Assembly (NCBI GenBank): GCA_944389895.1
Contig: CALXOA010000066.1
Span: 1 to 64,000 of the forward strand
DNA length: 64,000 nucleotides
Direction of reading: 5' to 3'
DNA from: an uncultured Victivallis sp.
GTDB lineage: Bacteria > Verrucomicrobiota > Lentisphaeria > Victivallales > Victivallaceae
Shown: one piece after another, positions 17,769 to 26,219 of the stretch
How the letters are laid out: every line of letters starts with the position of its first letter
Position numbering within the stretch: the stretch's first letter is position 1
Position numbers and translations under genes: made by a program
Notes under the pieces: model-generated
Told to the model about the DNA's origin: nothing
The model's database searches: none
Seen by the model: the letters and a program-made list of their open reading frames with translations, nothing else

Positions 17769-19096
17769 TTGCGAACCCGCGCCGCCACTGCGGTTTCATA
17801 GGCGTCGAGATTGTCGATCCGGAGCTGCGCCACGCCGCTCTTCATCGCCGCTTCCGCAACACGGCGGGCGACGCGGGGCACGACGCGCGGATCGAACGCT
17901 TTGGGGATCACGCAGTTGATTTTGAGCTGCGGTTCTCCGTCGAACATTCCGGCGGCGGCATCCGCCGGATAGGCGGCGGCCAGTTCCGCTTTCACATCGG
18001 CAGGAATCGGTTCGCCCGCCAGTTCCGCCAGCGCGGCGGCGGCGGCGAGTTTCATCTCTTCATTGATGTCGCTGGCCCGGACATCGAGCGCTCCGCGGAA
18101 AATTCCCGGGAAGCCGAGCACATTGTTGATCTGGTTCGGGAAGTCGCTGCGACCGGTACCGACCACGGCGGCCCCCGCTTCCAGTGCGACGTCGGGGAAG
18201 ATTTCCGGCACCGGGTTCGCCATCGCAAAAATGATCGGCCGGCTGTTCATGGACCGGACCATTTCAGCTGTCACGCAGTTCGGGGCGGAGAAGCCGAGGA
18301 AAATGTCGGCGCCCTTCAGCGCATCAGCCAGAGTGCGGGCGTCGGTGTCGGCTGCGAACTCCGCTTTTTCCGGATTCAGGTCGGTACGCCCCTTGTGGAT
18401 CACCCCTCTGGAGTCACACATGATGAAGTTCTCACGCTTCGCTCCGGCGGTGATGTAGAAGCGGCTGCACGAAATGCCCGCAGCTCCGGCGCCGTTGACC
18501 ACGAAACGGCACTCCTCGATCTTCCGGCCGGTCAGTTTCAGCGCATTGAGGATCGCGGCCAGCGAGATGATCGCGGTCCCGTGCTGATCATCGTGGAATA
18601 CCGGGATGTTCATCCTGCTTTTCAGCGTCTGCTCGACTTCGAAACAGGCCGGGGCCCCGATATCTTCGAGATTGATTCCTCCGAAGGTCGGCTCCAGCCG
18701 CTCGACCGTCTCGATCAGCCTGGCGGCATCGGTACGACCGTTCGGGCCGAAGACACGGCCGATGCAGAGCGGTACCGCGTCGATGTCTGCGAAACGTTTG
18801 AACAGAACCGCCTTCCCTTCCATCACCGGCAACCCGGCTTCCGGGCCGATGTTGCCGAGGCCGAGCACCGCGGTACCGTCACTGACCACTGCGACCAGAT
18901 TGCCGCGGGCGGTGTAGTTCCAGACCTCGGCGGGAGTTTCCTTGATTGCGAGGCAGGGCTGGGCGACACCGGGCGTGTAGGCAAGAGACAGCTCGTCGGC
19001 GGTCCGGCACGGTTTGGTCGGCACGACGGCGACTTTGCCGGGCTGACCGTCATGATGATAGGCGAGGGCGAGTTTTCTGAGTTCTTCCTGAGTCAT
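17765..19096 (-). CDS. Malic enzyme, short form
   Basis: 443-residue oxaloacetate-decarboxylating malate dehydrogenase: malate plus NAD(P)+ gives pyruvate, CO2 and NAD(P)H. Blocks: [28 protein letters not shown] (metal and substrate), [11 protein letters not shown] (nucleotide loop near residue 195) and AMANPVPEI. It lacks the C-terminal phosphotransacetylase-like domain of long MaeB proteins. NAD versus NADP use cannot be read with confidence. It sits between hisF upstream and larC, which overlaps its stop. A link to larC through lactate or 2-hydroxyacid metabolism is possible but inferred. Confidence 0.93.
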   Translation of the reverse strand: MTQEELRKLALAYHHDGQPGKVAVVPTKPCRTADELSLAYTPGVAQPCLAIKETPAEVWNYTARGNLVAVVSDGTAVLGLGNIGPEAGLPVMEGKAVLFKRFADIDAVPLCIGRVFGPNGRTDAARLIETVERLEPTFGGINLEDIGAPACFEVEQTLKSRMNIPVFHDDQHGTAIISLAAILNALKLTGRKIEECRFVVNGAGAAGISCSRFYITAGAKRENFIMCDSRGVIHKGRTDLNPEKAEFAADTDARTLADALKGADIFLGFSAPNCVTAEMVRSMNSRPIIFAMANPVPEIFPDVALEAGAAVVGTGRSDFPNQINNVLGFPGIFRGALDVRASDINEEMKLAAAAALAELAGEPIPADVKAELAAAYPADAAAGMFDGEPQLKINCVIPKAFDPRVVPRVARRVAEAAMKSGVAQLRIDNLDAYETAVAARVRK

Positions 19097-19149
19097 AAGA
19101 TCGTTTCTCCTGAATGTTGTCGCAACATGAATCTTTCATCGGGGCGGGG

Positions 19150-19941
19150 TTATTCCCCGTCGGGCGGCGGCTGTACGATTCCACGACGTACCGGAATGCC
19201 GTGGGCCGCGAGATACTCCTTGGCTTCTGGGATCGTGTAACTGCCGAAGTGGAAGATGCTGGCCGCCAGCACCGCATCGGCCCGGCCGGAATCGAACACT
19301 TCGACCAGATGGTCGAGTGTACCGGCGCCGCCGGACGCGATCACCGGAACTCCGACCGCCTCGGAAACCGCCCGGGTCAGTTCGCAGTCGTATCCGGCGC
19401 AGGTCCCGTCGGCATCCATGCTGGTCAGCAGGATCTCACCGGCGCCGAGAGCGACGCCGCGGACCGCCCACTCGATCGCGTCCAGTTCGGTTGCATTGCG
19501 TCCGCCGTGGGTGAACACTTTCCAGCGCTGCTCGCCGGGAATCCGCCGGGCATCGATTGCCAGCACGATGCACTGGCTGCCGAACCGTTCCGCCCCTTCC
19601 CGGATCAACTCGGGCCGCAGAACCGCCGCTGTATTCAGAGAGGTTTTGTCGGCACCGGCCAGCAGCATCCGGCGAATGTCCTCGACCGTGCGGATCCCTC
19701 CGCCGACCGTCAACGGGATGAACACCTGTTCCGCCGTCCGGCGTACCACATCGACCATGGTTTCGCGGGCGTCACTGCTCGCGGTGATGTCGAGAAATAC
19801 CAGTTCATCGGCGCCCTGCGCGTCATACTGACGGGCGATTTCCACCGGATCGCCGGCATCGACCAGCCCGATGAAATTCACACCCTTGACCACGCGGCCG
19901 CCGGTGACGTCGAGACACGGAATAATTCTTTTCGCCAGCAC
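19150..19941 (-). CDS. hisF: Imidazole glycerol phosphate synthase, cyclase subunit
   Basis: 263-residue TIM barrel that, with glutaminase HisH, converts PRFAR to imidazole glycerol phosphate and AICAR in histidine synthesis. [11 protein letters not shown] (Asp11), [25 protein letters not shown] (second catalytic Asp) and [13 protein letters not shown] are diagnostic. It stands apart from other his genes; in many bacteria of this group the pathway genes are scattered. The malic enzyme starts about 50 bases after its stop on the same strand, so the three genes hisF, malic enzyme and larC may share a transcript. The promoter is probably just upstream, where TATAGT lies on the minus strand at about 19990, with only a weak -35. 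Confidence 0.95.
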   Translation of the reverse strand: MLAKRIIPCLDVTGGRVVKGVNFIGLVDAGDPVEIARQYDAQGADELVFLDITASSDARETMVDVVRRTAEQVFIPLTVGGGIRTVEDIRRMLLAGADKTSLNTAAVLRPELIREGAERFGSQCIVLAIDARRIPGEQRWKVFTHGGRNATELDAIEWAVRGVALGAGEILLTSMDADGTCAGYDCELTRAVSEAVGVPVIASGGAGTLDHLVEVFDSGRADAVLAASIFHFGSYTIPEAKEYLAAHGIPVRRGIVQPPPDGE

Positions 19942-20150
19942 CGCAGCACCTCATTGTCCTGGAATGGTTCGTTCGGATTTTTCACATGGCTATACTATAA
20001 CACCGGATTCGCTTTTTTGCACGGAGGAAAAGCCGGAAAAGCGGAAGGAAAAATTTGCTTTTTCTCTCAAGATCCAGTAAATTTATGCCGGTGCGGTTTC
20101 TCCGCGCTCAGTCAGCACATTTCAAATCAAGAAAAAGGGAGAGACCCGGA

Positions 20151-20660
20151 ATGGAATTTTACGATCTTCTGAAAAAACGTCGCAGTATCCGCGGGTACAA
20201 AAACGATCCGGTGCCTGATGCCGCGCTTGCGAAAATCGCCGAGGCGGTCAGCCTCGCTCCCTCCGCCTGCAACCGGCAGCCGTGGAAGGTGATTGCGGTC
20301 CGCGATGCCGCGCTCCGGGCGAAAATCTGCGCTGCCTGCCCCGCCATGAAATTTCTTGCGGAGGCTCCGGTGATTCTCGTCGGTCTCGGTGACGCTTCGG
20401 CCGCGTGGCAGCGTCCCGGCGACGACCACTCGATTTTCGAGCTTGATTTCGGCATCATGTTTGAGCACGCGGTACTCGCCGCGGCGGAAGAGGGGCTTGC
20501 CGGCTGCTGGGTCTGCTGCTTCGAGCGTGCCGCGATGGATGCCGCTCTCGGGGTTCAGGCGCCGTGGACGGTCCTCGCCGTGTCGCCGCTCGGCTATGCG
20601 GCAAAACCGGCCGGCCCGTTCTCCCGGAAGCCGTCAGCCGACACTTTCGAGATCCGGTAG
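20151..20660 (+). CDS. Nitroreductase family protein
   Basis: 169-residue FMN-dependent nitroreductase-fold enzyme. The N-terminus MEFYDLLKKRRSIRGYK carries the RRSIR FMN-phosphate motif, followed by LAPSACNRQPWKVIAV, the flavin-contacting block. AAAEEGLAGCWVCCF near residue 120 and VSPLGYAA near the end are typical. It is short, as in single-domain members; substrates of these enzymes are usually unknown and include quinones and nitroaromatics. The start at 20151 follows AGGGAGAG, and the homologous N-terminus begins here. The stop is four bases from the next gene, so the two are probably cotranscribed. Confidence 0.85.
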   Translation: MEFYDLLKKRRSIRGYKNDPVPDAALAKIAEAVSLAPSACNRQPWKVIAVRDAALRAKICAACPAMKFLAEAPVILVGLGDASAAWQRPGDDHSIFELDFGIMFEHAVLAAAEEGLAGCWVCCFERAAMDAALGVQAPWTVLAVSPLGYAAKPAGPFSRKPSADTFEIR

Positions 20661-20664
20661 ACGT

Positions 20665-21771
20665 ATGGCTGTGGAGGAAAAAGTACTCTCCGGACCCGAT
20701 TTCGCGGTCCGGTGTCTGCCGGATGGGAAATATGCACTCACGCTTGAAATTGCCGGTCGGACCCGGTTCCGGCTCGGTCGGCTTGCGGTCGGCGAGTTCA
20801 GTGAACTCGGTGCATTGCCGAAAAAACTGCGTCTCCATCGTACGGGCGATGCTCTTTCCGGCTCGTTTGAAACCGCCGCGGTGATTCCGTTCGGAAACGA
20901 GTTTCTGGTCGAACGTGATATTGAGTTCTGCGATGGATTCGGTCAGTCTACGGTTGATGTCAGCGCGGTCAATCACGGTGCGGTCGGCGACCTCGCTCTC
21001 GGTGATGTCTTTTTTGAGGGGCCGTGGAAGAGGCTCGAGTTCCTGTTGTTCGGCGAAACGGCGTTTCGCCGGGTTGAAACCGGGGACGGGGAGACCGAGT
21101 TCTATCGCGGAGCGGAAATCCCGTTGATGGTCCGGCTTGTCTCCGACGACGGAGTCCGGGTCGAGTTTGCGACCGGTTGCGATCTGTGGCGCCATCGCGC
21201 TGCGTTCCGGACCCCGGGAACCCGTTCGGAGTTTGCGCTCACGGGCGGAGCCGGGCAGGTGATTTTTGAGCGGCGGGTGCTCAGTTATGCCGCGGATGTC
21301 GAGATTGAAAAACGCCCGTGGCGCTTCACGAATCTCTTCGCGTGGAGTTCCGGTGCGACGCGATCGGCGGCATCGCCCTCCGACATGGTCTTCGATCTTG
21401 CCGCGGCAAAGTTGCCGGAAACGGCCCGAAGAACACTGCCGGGCGGTGGTGATGCCGGTTCCCCCTGCCTGACCGGTGCCGGGAGCCGACGGTTTCTGCG
21501 TGATCTGATCCGGCGGAACCGGGGGGCCGTCGAGCTGACCGGTGCGGCTCCCGGGCTCTGCTTTGCCGCAGGCCATCTTGAGCGGCCCGGAAAAGGAGAA
21601 CTGGAACATCTCGATCTCGAAGATTACCTCAACTTCTATTTGTGGGGCAACCGGCAGCTCGCCAGGTCAGGCGGCAGCCTCAGAATGACCTCGCGCGGGA
21701 CCGGACTTTTTGACGATTCGGTCTGCGTCGCCAATCTTGCCCGGATTCCCCGGGCTCTCAGACAGGATTAG
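20665..21771 (+). CDS. Unrecognised 368-residue protein, beta-rich
   Basis: Cytosolic-looking (no signal peptide or membrane helix). The sequence is rich in alternating hydrophobic strands (YALTLEIAGRTRFRLGRL, SFETAAVIPFGNEFLVERD split), which suggests a beta-sandwich or supersandwich, then a less regular C-terminal third with DYLNFYLWGNRQLARSGG. I do not recognise the family. The start ATG 20665 lies four bases after the nitroreductase stop and lacks a good ribosome site, so translation may be coupled. The next gene, a sugar-phosphate mutarotase with a supersandwich fold, begins seven bases after its stop. A carbohydrate-linked role is a guess from that neighbour. Confidence 0.6.
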   Translation: MAVEEKVLSGPDFAVRCLPDGKYALTLEIAGRTRFRLGRLAVGEFSELGALPKKLRLHRTGDALSGSFETAAVIPFGNEFLVERDIEFCDGFGQSTVDVSAVNHGAVGDLALGDVFFEGPWKRLEFLLFGETAFRRVETGDGETEFYRGAEIPLMVRLVSDDGVRVEFATGCDLWRHRAAFRTPGTRSEFALTGGAGQVIFERRVLSYAADVEIEKRPWRFTNLFAWSSGATRSAASPSDMVFDLAAAKLPETARRTLPGGGDAGSPCLTGAGSRRFLRDLIRRNRGAVELTGAAPGLCFAAGHLERPGKGELEHLDLEDYLNFYLWGNRQLARSGGSLRMTSRGTGLFDDSVCVANLARIPRALRQD

Positions 21772-21778
21772 ATACAAA

Positions 21779-22675
21779 ATGGATCTTCAAACGCTCAAGG
21801 AAAAATTCAATCTGAAAACCGTCGAATTTACTGAAGGAGAGGGCGGTTTCATCTTCATCGACGTGCAGAATCCGCTGGCAGACGCCCGGATTTCCACCTA
21901 TGGGGCCCACGTTACCAGTTACACTCCGAACGGACAGCGTCCGGTTCTCTGGATGAGCAGAATGTCATGGTTCGAATCCGGCAAACCGATTCGAGGGGGT
22001 GTCCCGATCTGCTGGCCCTGGTTCGGCGCCGCGCCGGTCGAAGGGCAGCCTTCCCATGGGTTCGCCCGAATTTCGCAGTGGGAGGTCGGAAACGTCCGCG
22101 AGCTTGAATCCGGCGAAACCGTCGTGACGCTGGAACTGCCGGAGGCGGCCGTCGATCCTGCTCTCCTCCGTTTCTCCTTCCGGCTCGAGCTGGAGATCAT
22201 CGTCGGGCGTTCGCTGGAATTGGTCTTGACGATGGTCAACGCTTCCGATTCCCCGCAGCAGGTTACCGGGGCGCTCCACAGTTACTTCTCGATCGCGGCG
22301 GCCGAGGAGATTGTCGTCCGCGGGCTTTCTGATGTCGGTTATGAGGACCGGGTGGTCGGTGCGCCCGTGGTCTACGGGCATATTCAGAAGGGGGATATCG
22401 GAATTGATCGTGAGGTGGACCGGATCTACCACGGCACCGGCGCGGTGGAAATTTTCGATCCCGGCTTCAACCGGGTGATCCGGGTTGAGAAATCCGGCAG
22501 TGCCGCCACGGTGGTCTGGAATCCGTGGATCAGAAAATCCCATGCGATGCCGGATTTCGGTGACGAGGAATACCACACGATGGTCTGTATTGAAGCCGCC
22601 AACGCCAGTGTCGATGCACGTACTTTGATGCCTGGCGAAATCCACCGGCTCGGGCAGAAGATCACCGTTCTCTGA
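21779..22675 (+). CDS. D-hexose-6-phosphate mutarotase (YeaD type)
   Basis: 298-residue aldose-1-epimerase superfamily protein of the YeaD/glucose-6-phosphate 1-epimerase branch, interconverting alpha and beta anomers of hexose 6-phosphates. Landmarks: ISTYGAHVTSYTP, PIRGGVPICWPWFG, the catalytic-His segment PSHGFARISQWEV, LHSYFSI, and CIEAANA carrying the catalytic Glu (usually CVEPAN). The length is normal. Start ATG 21779 is taken from the family N-terminus; the ribosome site is weak (AGG). It ends an operon of three genes and is followed by a hairpin at 22702-22728 shared with the convergent permease gene. Confidence 0.9.
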   Translation: MDLQTLKEKFNLKTVEFTEGEGGFIFIDVQNPLADARISTYGAHVTSYTPNGQRPVLWMSRMSWFESGKPIRGGVPICWPWFGAAPVEGQPSHGFARISQWEVGNVRELESGETVVTLELPEAAVDPALLRFSFRLELEIIVGRSLELVLTMVNASDSPQQVTGALHSYFSIAAAEEIVVRGLSDVGYEDRVVGAPVVYGHIQKGDIGIDREVDRIYHGTGAVEIFDPGFNRVIRVEKSGSAATVVWNPWIRKSHAMPDFGDEEYHTMVCIEAANASVDARTLMPGEIHRLGQKITVL

Positions 22676-22701
22676 CGGGAGGAGAAAATGCCGGAAACTC
22701 A

Positions 22702-22728
22702 GGCCGCCGGAGAGCTTTTCCGGCGGCT
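22702..22728. terminator. Hairpin between convergent genes
   Basis: GCCGCCGGA (22703-22711) pairs with TCCGGCGGC (22719-22727) around a 7-base loop. T-rich but interrupted sequence follows on the plus strand, so it is a likely but imperfect terminator. Confidence 0.5.
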
Positions 22729-22741
22729 GCTTTCCGTTCTT

Positions 22742-24511
22742 TCAGTTGTTGCCGGTTTTGGGCGGCAGTTCAATTTTTTCAACCACCATCACGCAGGGAT
22801 ACTCCCCGTCGCGGATTGAGTAGAGCCGCCCGATGAAACGGCAGCTGCCGGAAGCGGTAAATTCTGCAATCCGGTTTTCCAGTTCCGGCGGCAGTGCGGC
22901 GGGAATCGAGGCCTCCGGGCCGCTTTCCGAGCGGATTGAAGCGGGCAGGAAACTGCCTTCGCGCATACCGGGGAATATGGTGCGCCTGCCCGTCTCCGTC
23001 GCAGGCCCGATCCGCCCGGTGAGAATCACGTTCTTGCCGTCATACTTTCGGCCGGCGTCGCGGTGGAGCATCTGGAACTTCACATTGGCGTACCGATCCG
23101 GCATCAGCGGTTCGAGCAGCAGCAGACTCCCGATACTGACCGCACTGGCGACCGCCGTCGACAGCAGGCCGATCTTCAGCCAGCCGAAGAAGGTGATGCT
23201 GCCTCCTGAACGTTTTTCGAGCATCCCCAGTGCAACGATGTTTGCCGTGCTGCCGATCATTGTGATGTTGCCGCCGAAACAGGCGCCGAACAGCAGTGCC
23301 CACCAGAGCGGAAGATCCTTGACGCTTCCTGAGAGCTGTTCGATCACCGGGCAGAACGCCGCCACGAAGATCACATTGTCGATGAAGGCCGATCCTACCG
23401 CGGATACCATGAAGATGAGCGGCACGAGAATGGTCACCGAACTGCCGCAGACGCTGGAGAAATATTTCGCCATCACCTGGTCGACGTGGGTATATTCGAG
23501 GGTACCTGCCACGGCGAAGAGCAGCATGAAGAAGAGCAGGGTCCACCAGTCCACTTCATGTTCAATGTAGTGGCGGGCGCGATTCTGCTTGAGGATCATC
23601 ACGATTCCGGCACAGATCAGAGGTGTGATCAGCAGCACGCTGTTCTTTGCGAGACCGAACGCGCTCTCCAGAGGATGGTGCGAGGCGATTGCGAGAATGG
23701 TCAGCGTGATCAGGATCAATCCCTGCTTGTACGGTACTTTGACCACCGGAGCGAGAGTCAGTCCCTGATCGAGGCGATCCTTGAGTCTGAGGTCAAATTC
23801 TCCGAGCTGCCGGCGGTAGAACAGCAGCGTCACCGCGATCGTCGCGGCCAACGCGGCGAGCATGATCGGGAATGACCAGGTCATGAAATCCCCGAAGGTC
23901 AGTCCCCCCTTGTTACCGATATAGATGCCGACCGGATTGCCCATCATCGTTCCCGCGCTGCCGACGTTGGTGGCAAGCACCGCGATCAGAATGTACGGAG
24001 TCGGATTGAGTTTCAACCGGTCGCAGACCTGGAAGATCAGGGTCGAAACGAAGATGATCGAAGTGACCTCGTCCACCGCGCAGGCGAGCAGTGCCGAGGC
24101 GACTGCCGTGACTGCGATGAATTTTCTTCCGGTCAGATTCGGCATCGACACGATCAGCTGAACGATCCAGGTGAAGAAGCCCAGATCGCGCAGTGCGCCG
24201 ACGATCACCATCATGCCGACCAGAAACAGAATCACCTCAAGCGAGGAGGAGCTTACGAACTGCGGGATATTCAATGAGTTGGTGAAGATCAGGACAGCCA
24301 GCCCGAGAAAGGCGATTGCGAGCCGGAAACTCCAGAAAAAAAGCGTCCCGAAAATAATCGCCACAAAGACCGCGCAGGCGGTCGCCTGATGTGACTCAAG
24401 CACCGTCATTCCGCCGACGAGCCCGACGGCACAGCTGGCAACCAGCAGAATCGAAAAACGTGACAGCAACGCCCTGACGGAGAGCGATTCGGCTCCGGAT
24501 TCATCATGCAT
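22742..24511 (-). CDS. Ion-transporter superfamily permease (ArsB/NhaD/CitM type) with soluble tail
   Basis: 589 residues: about 12 membrane helices over residues 15-460, then a soluble tail of about 120 residues. Internal-repeat signatures of the ion transporter superfamily are visible: ACAVDEVTSIIFVSTLIF with GNPVGIYIGNKGG in the first half, and GSAFIDNVIFVAAFCPV with GGNITMIGSTANIVALG in the second. These resemble NhaD-type Na+/H+ antiporters and ArsB-like proteins; the ion is not determined. The tail (YDGKNVILTGRIG ... GSCRFIGRLYSIRDG) looks like an OB-fold of the tRNA_anti-like kind, an uncommon addition. It lies 21 bases downstream of an EIIA-CBS gene, which probably encodes its regulator. 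Confidence 0.8.
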   Translation of the reverse strand: MHDESGAESLSVRALLSRFSILLVASCAVGLVGGMTVLESHQATACAVFVAIIFGTLFFWSFRLAIAFLGLAVLIFTNSLNIPQFVSSSSLEVILFLVGMMVIVGALRDLGFFTWIVQLIVSMPNLTGRKFIAVTAVASALLACAVDEVTSIIFVSTLIFQVCDRLKLNPTPYILIAVLATNVGSAGTMMGNPVGIYIGNKGGLTFGDFMTWSFPIMLAALAATIAVTLLFYRRQLGEFDLRLKDRLDQGLTLAPVVKVPYKQGLILITLTILAIASHHPLESAFGLAKNSVLLITPLICAGIVMILKQNRARHYIEHEVDWWTLLFFMLLFAVAGTLEYTHVDQVMAKYFSSVCGSSVTILVPLIFMVSAVGSAFIDNVIFVAAFCPVIEQLSGSVKDLPLWWALLFGACFGGNITMIGSTANIVALGMLEKRSGGSITFFGWLKIGLLSTAVASAVSIGSLLLLEPLMPDRYANVKFQMLHRDAGRKYDGKNVILTGRIGPATETGRRTIFPGMREGSFLPASIRSESGPEASIPAALPPELENRIAEFTASGSCRFIGRLYSIRDGEYPCVMVVEKIELPPKTGNN

Positions 24512-24532
24512 GAAAAGTTCCCCCCGGTGTGA

Positions 24533-25453
24533 TTATTCCCAGAACAGCTTGGCGCAGAACTCCTTGAGTTCGACCACCCCGGCAAGCTTTCCTCCGGGGC
24601 CGGTGATCACCAGCTTGTGCACGTTGTTGACCAGAAACAGTTTTGCCAGCTGGATCGCCGGCACCTCCCGGTCTACGGCGAGGAACTCCTCGCGCATCAC
24701 ATCGGCGACCCGGGTGTCCCCGGAGGATTTCAGCATGTCGGCGAAAGGCTGGAAGCGGTAGATCGGCGTCAGATCCTCCATCCAGAGGAGGTGTTCCGGC
24801 AGACTGAACTTCAGAAGGTCGGTCAGGGCGATGACTCCGCGCAGATCTCCGGTCCGATCAATCACAATCAGTTCGTCGATTCCGGTTGTGGCGAAAAGAC
24901 GGATCGCCCGCTGCAACGTGTCGTTTTCATACACCGTCACCACCTTGTCGCGCATCACGTCGGCCGCCTTCAGATAGGTCGGCATGGAATTTTCACTGCC
25001 GGTGAAGCAGGCGATCACCTCGGCGGGAGAATCCAGCGCACCGACCCGGTCGATCATGCCCGCCTCGCCGAAGTCTCCGGCCAGCGCGGCGAGAAGCTGC
25101 ATGTGAAGATTCGGTTCGTCGATCGGGGTCAGCAGCAGGATCGTGACTTTGACCGGACCGAGTTCGGAATGGAAATCGATCCCTTCCGGCGAACAGGCCA
25201 TTGCGACCAGCGGTGCGTCCATTCCCGGAATCCGGGCGTGGGGAACCGCCAGCCCCGGAGCGATTACGGTGGGAAAAAGCTCCTCGCGTTCCGCGACTTC
25301 ACGGGCGGCGAGATCGAGATCGAGCGATGGTTCGTGGCGTTTCAACAGCGCCAGCAGAAGGTCGAGCAACGCGCCGCTGTCGTCGGCTTTCACATGACAG
25401 AGGATGTTGTTCGGAGTCAGGAAATCGTGGAAGTGTCGTTTACTTTCGGTCAT
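24533..25453 (-). CDS. PTS EIIA-like domain fused to a CBS pair
   Basis: 306 residues. Residues 5-150 form a PtsN/EIIA-fructose-type domain with the phosphorylatable His72 in GLAVPHARIPG and the VTILLLTPIDEPNLHMQLLAAL block. Residues 165-305 are two CBS motifs (VMRDKVVTVYENDTL ... LRGVIALTDLLKF; VMREEFLAV ... LAGVVELKEF), which typically sense adenine nucleotides. No EIIB or EIIC domain is present, so a regulatory rather than sugar-transport role is likely. It is cotranscribed with the permease that follows, and I infer that phosphorylation state and nucleotide level set transporter activity or expression. The HPr-like protein near 55 kb could be its phosphodonor. Confidence 0.85.
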   Translation of the reverse strand: MTESKRHFHDFLTPNNILCHVKADDSGALLDLLLALLKRHEPSLDLDLAAREVAEREELFPTVIAPGLAVPHARIPGMDAPLVAMACSPEGIDFHSELGPVKVTILLLTPIDEPNLHMQLLAALAGDFGEAGMIDRVGALDSPAEVIACFTGSENSMPTYLKAADVMRDKVVTVYENDTLQRAIRLFATTGIDELIVIDRTGDLRGVIALTDLLKFSLPEHLLWMEDLTPIYRFQPFADMLKSSGDTRVADVMREEFLAVDREVPAIQLAKLFLVNNVHKLVITGPGGKLAGVVELKEFCAKLFWE

Positions 25454-25779
25454 GGCGATGCTGCCCTCCTGCCGGTCCCGGCGCTTGCGTTGATTGTTGG
25501 AACCCTGCCGCCGGTAATATAGAACGGGCCGCGTGAGAATACAATCCCGGGCGGAGAAAAATCATTCAAAGATGGGATCCGTCCCGGACGGAGTTGGCTC
25601 TGCGGTCCGCTTCCCCGCGGAAATCGCCCGGCAACGGATTACTTCGACGGCGCTTTTTCGATTTTTTGCCGCCTTTTTCGACAAAAGCTGTTGACTACGG
25701 GCGGTTTTGGCGTAATATTATCTAATTGACAGGTGAAACTTTATCAATAACATTCTTAGTTTTCAGGAGACACGAGAAA
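25454..25779. other. Divergent control region of the HU gene and EIIA-CBS operon
   Basis: 326 bases with no supported gene. The right part holds the HU-family promoter and a second TTGACA at 25726. The left part, upstream of EIIA-CBS on the minus strand, shows no convincing promoter to me. Confidence 0.45.
25691..25718 (+). promoter_or_regulatory. Promoter of the HU-family gene
   Basis: TTGACT (25691-25696), 16-bp spacer, TAATAT (25713-25718) inside TAATATTATC. The same TTGACT and TAATATTATC pairing is seen before secG. A second TTGACA at 25726 with a poor -10 may add a start. Confidence 0.55.
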
Positions 25780-26079
25780 ATGACCAAGCGCGATTTGGTA
25801 GTCAAGATTGCCCGTAAAACCGGATTTATTCAGAACGAAGTGGCCGATGTCGTTCAGAAGACGCTTGACTATATCGCCGAGGATCTGATCGCCGGCAACA
25901 CCATTGAGTTGCGCAATTTCGGCGTATTTGAGATCAAGGTGCGCAAGAGCCGGAAGGGGCGGAACCCGAATCAGCCGAAGAATGAGGTGATCATTCCCGA
26001 GCGCGCCGTGGTGAAGTTCCGCGCCGGCAAGGAGCTCAAGGAAGCGGTCGAAAAGCTCAACCCCACCCGGTTCAAATAA
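25780..26079 (+). CDS. HU/IHF-family DNA-binding protein
   Basis: 99-residue nucleoid protein. TKRDLVVKIARKTGF is the N-terminal helical dimer part; RNFGVFEIKVRKSRKGRNPNQ is the family signature with the Pro-containing arm tip that bends DNA. It has the IHF-like length and lacks an obvious alpha/beta partner in the window, so a homodimeric HU is likely. The start ATG 25780 has AGGAGA nine bases upstream. It is a monocistronic unit: own promoter, then a terminator at 26104-26146. Confidence 0.93.
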   Translation: MTKRDLVVKIARKTGFIQNEVADVVQKTLDYIAEDLIAGNTIELRNFGVFEIKVRKSRKGRNPNQPKNEVIIPERAVVKFRAGKELKEAVEKLNPTRFK

Positions 26080-26103
26080 CCCGGTTCCCCGATGACGGGA
26101 CAG

Positions 26104-26146
26104 CACGCCTGACGGATCGATTCTTCGTCGGGCGTGGTTTATTTTT
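26104..26146 (+). terminator. Terminator of the HU-family gene
   Basis: CACGCCTGACG (26104-26114) pairs with CGTCGGGCGTG (26126-26136), one T-G wobble, 11-base loop, followed by TTTATTTTT. Confidence 0.8.
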
Positions 26147-26219
26147 GAGAGAAAACGGATTCCGGGCCCTCTCTCCGGATTGAGAGGCGGAGCCCTTGAG
26201 GTAACAGACGGGATTTCAT

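Noticed and set aside
16973-19240. A 755-codon open frame on the plus strand opposite larC and the malic enzyme
   Set aside because: It is the mirror of two well-identified genes in GC-rich DNA, has no ribosome site and gives an Arg/Gly-rich, non-protein-like product.
26147-26219. T-box or other riboswitch in the hisS leader
   Set aside because: Only a 6-bp hairpin is present; the T-box consensus and a following terminator are missing and the leader is too short.
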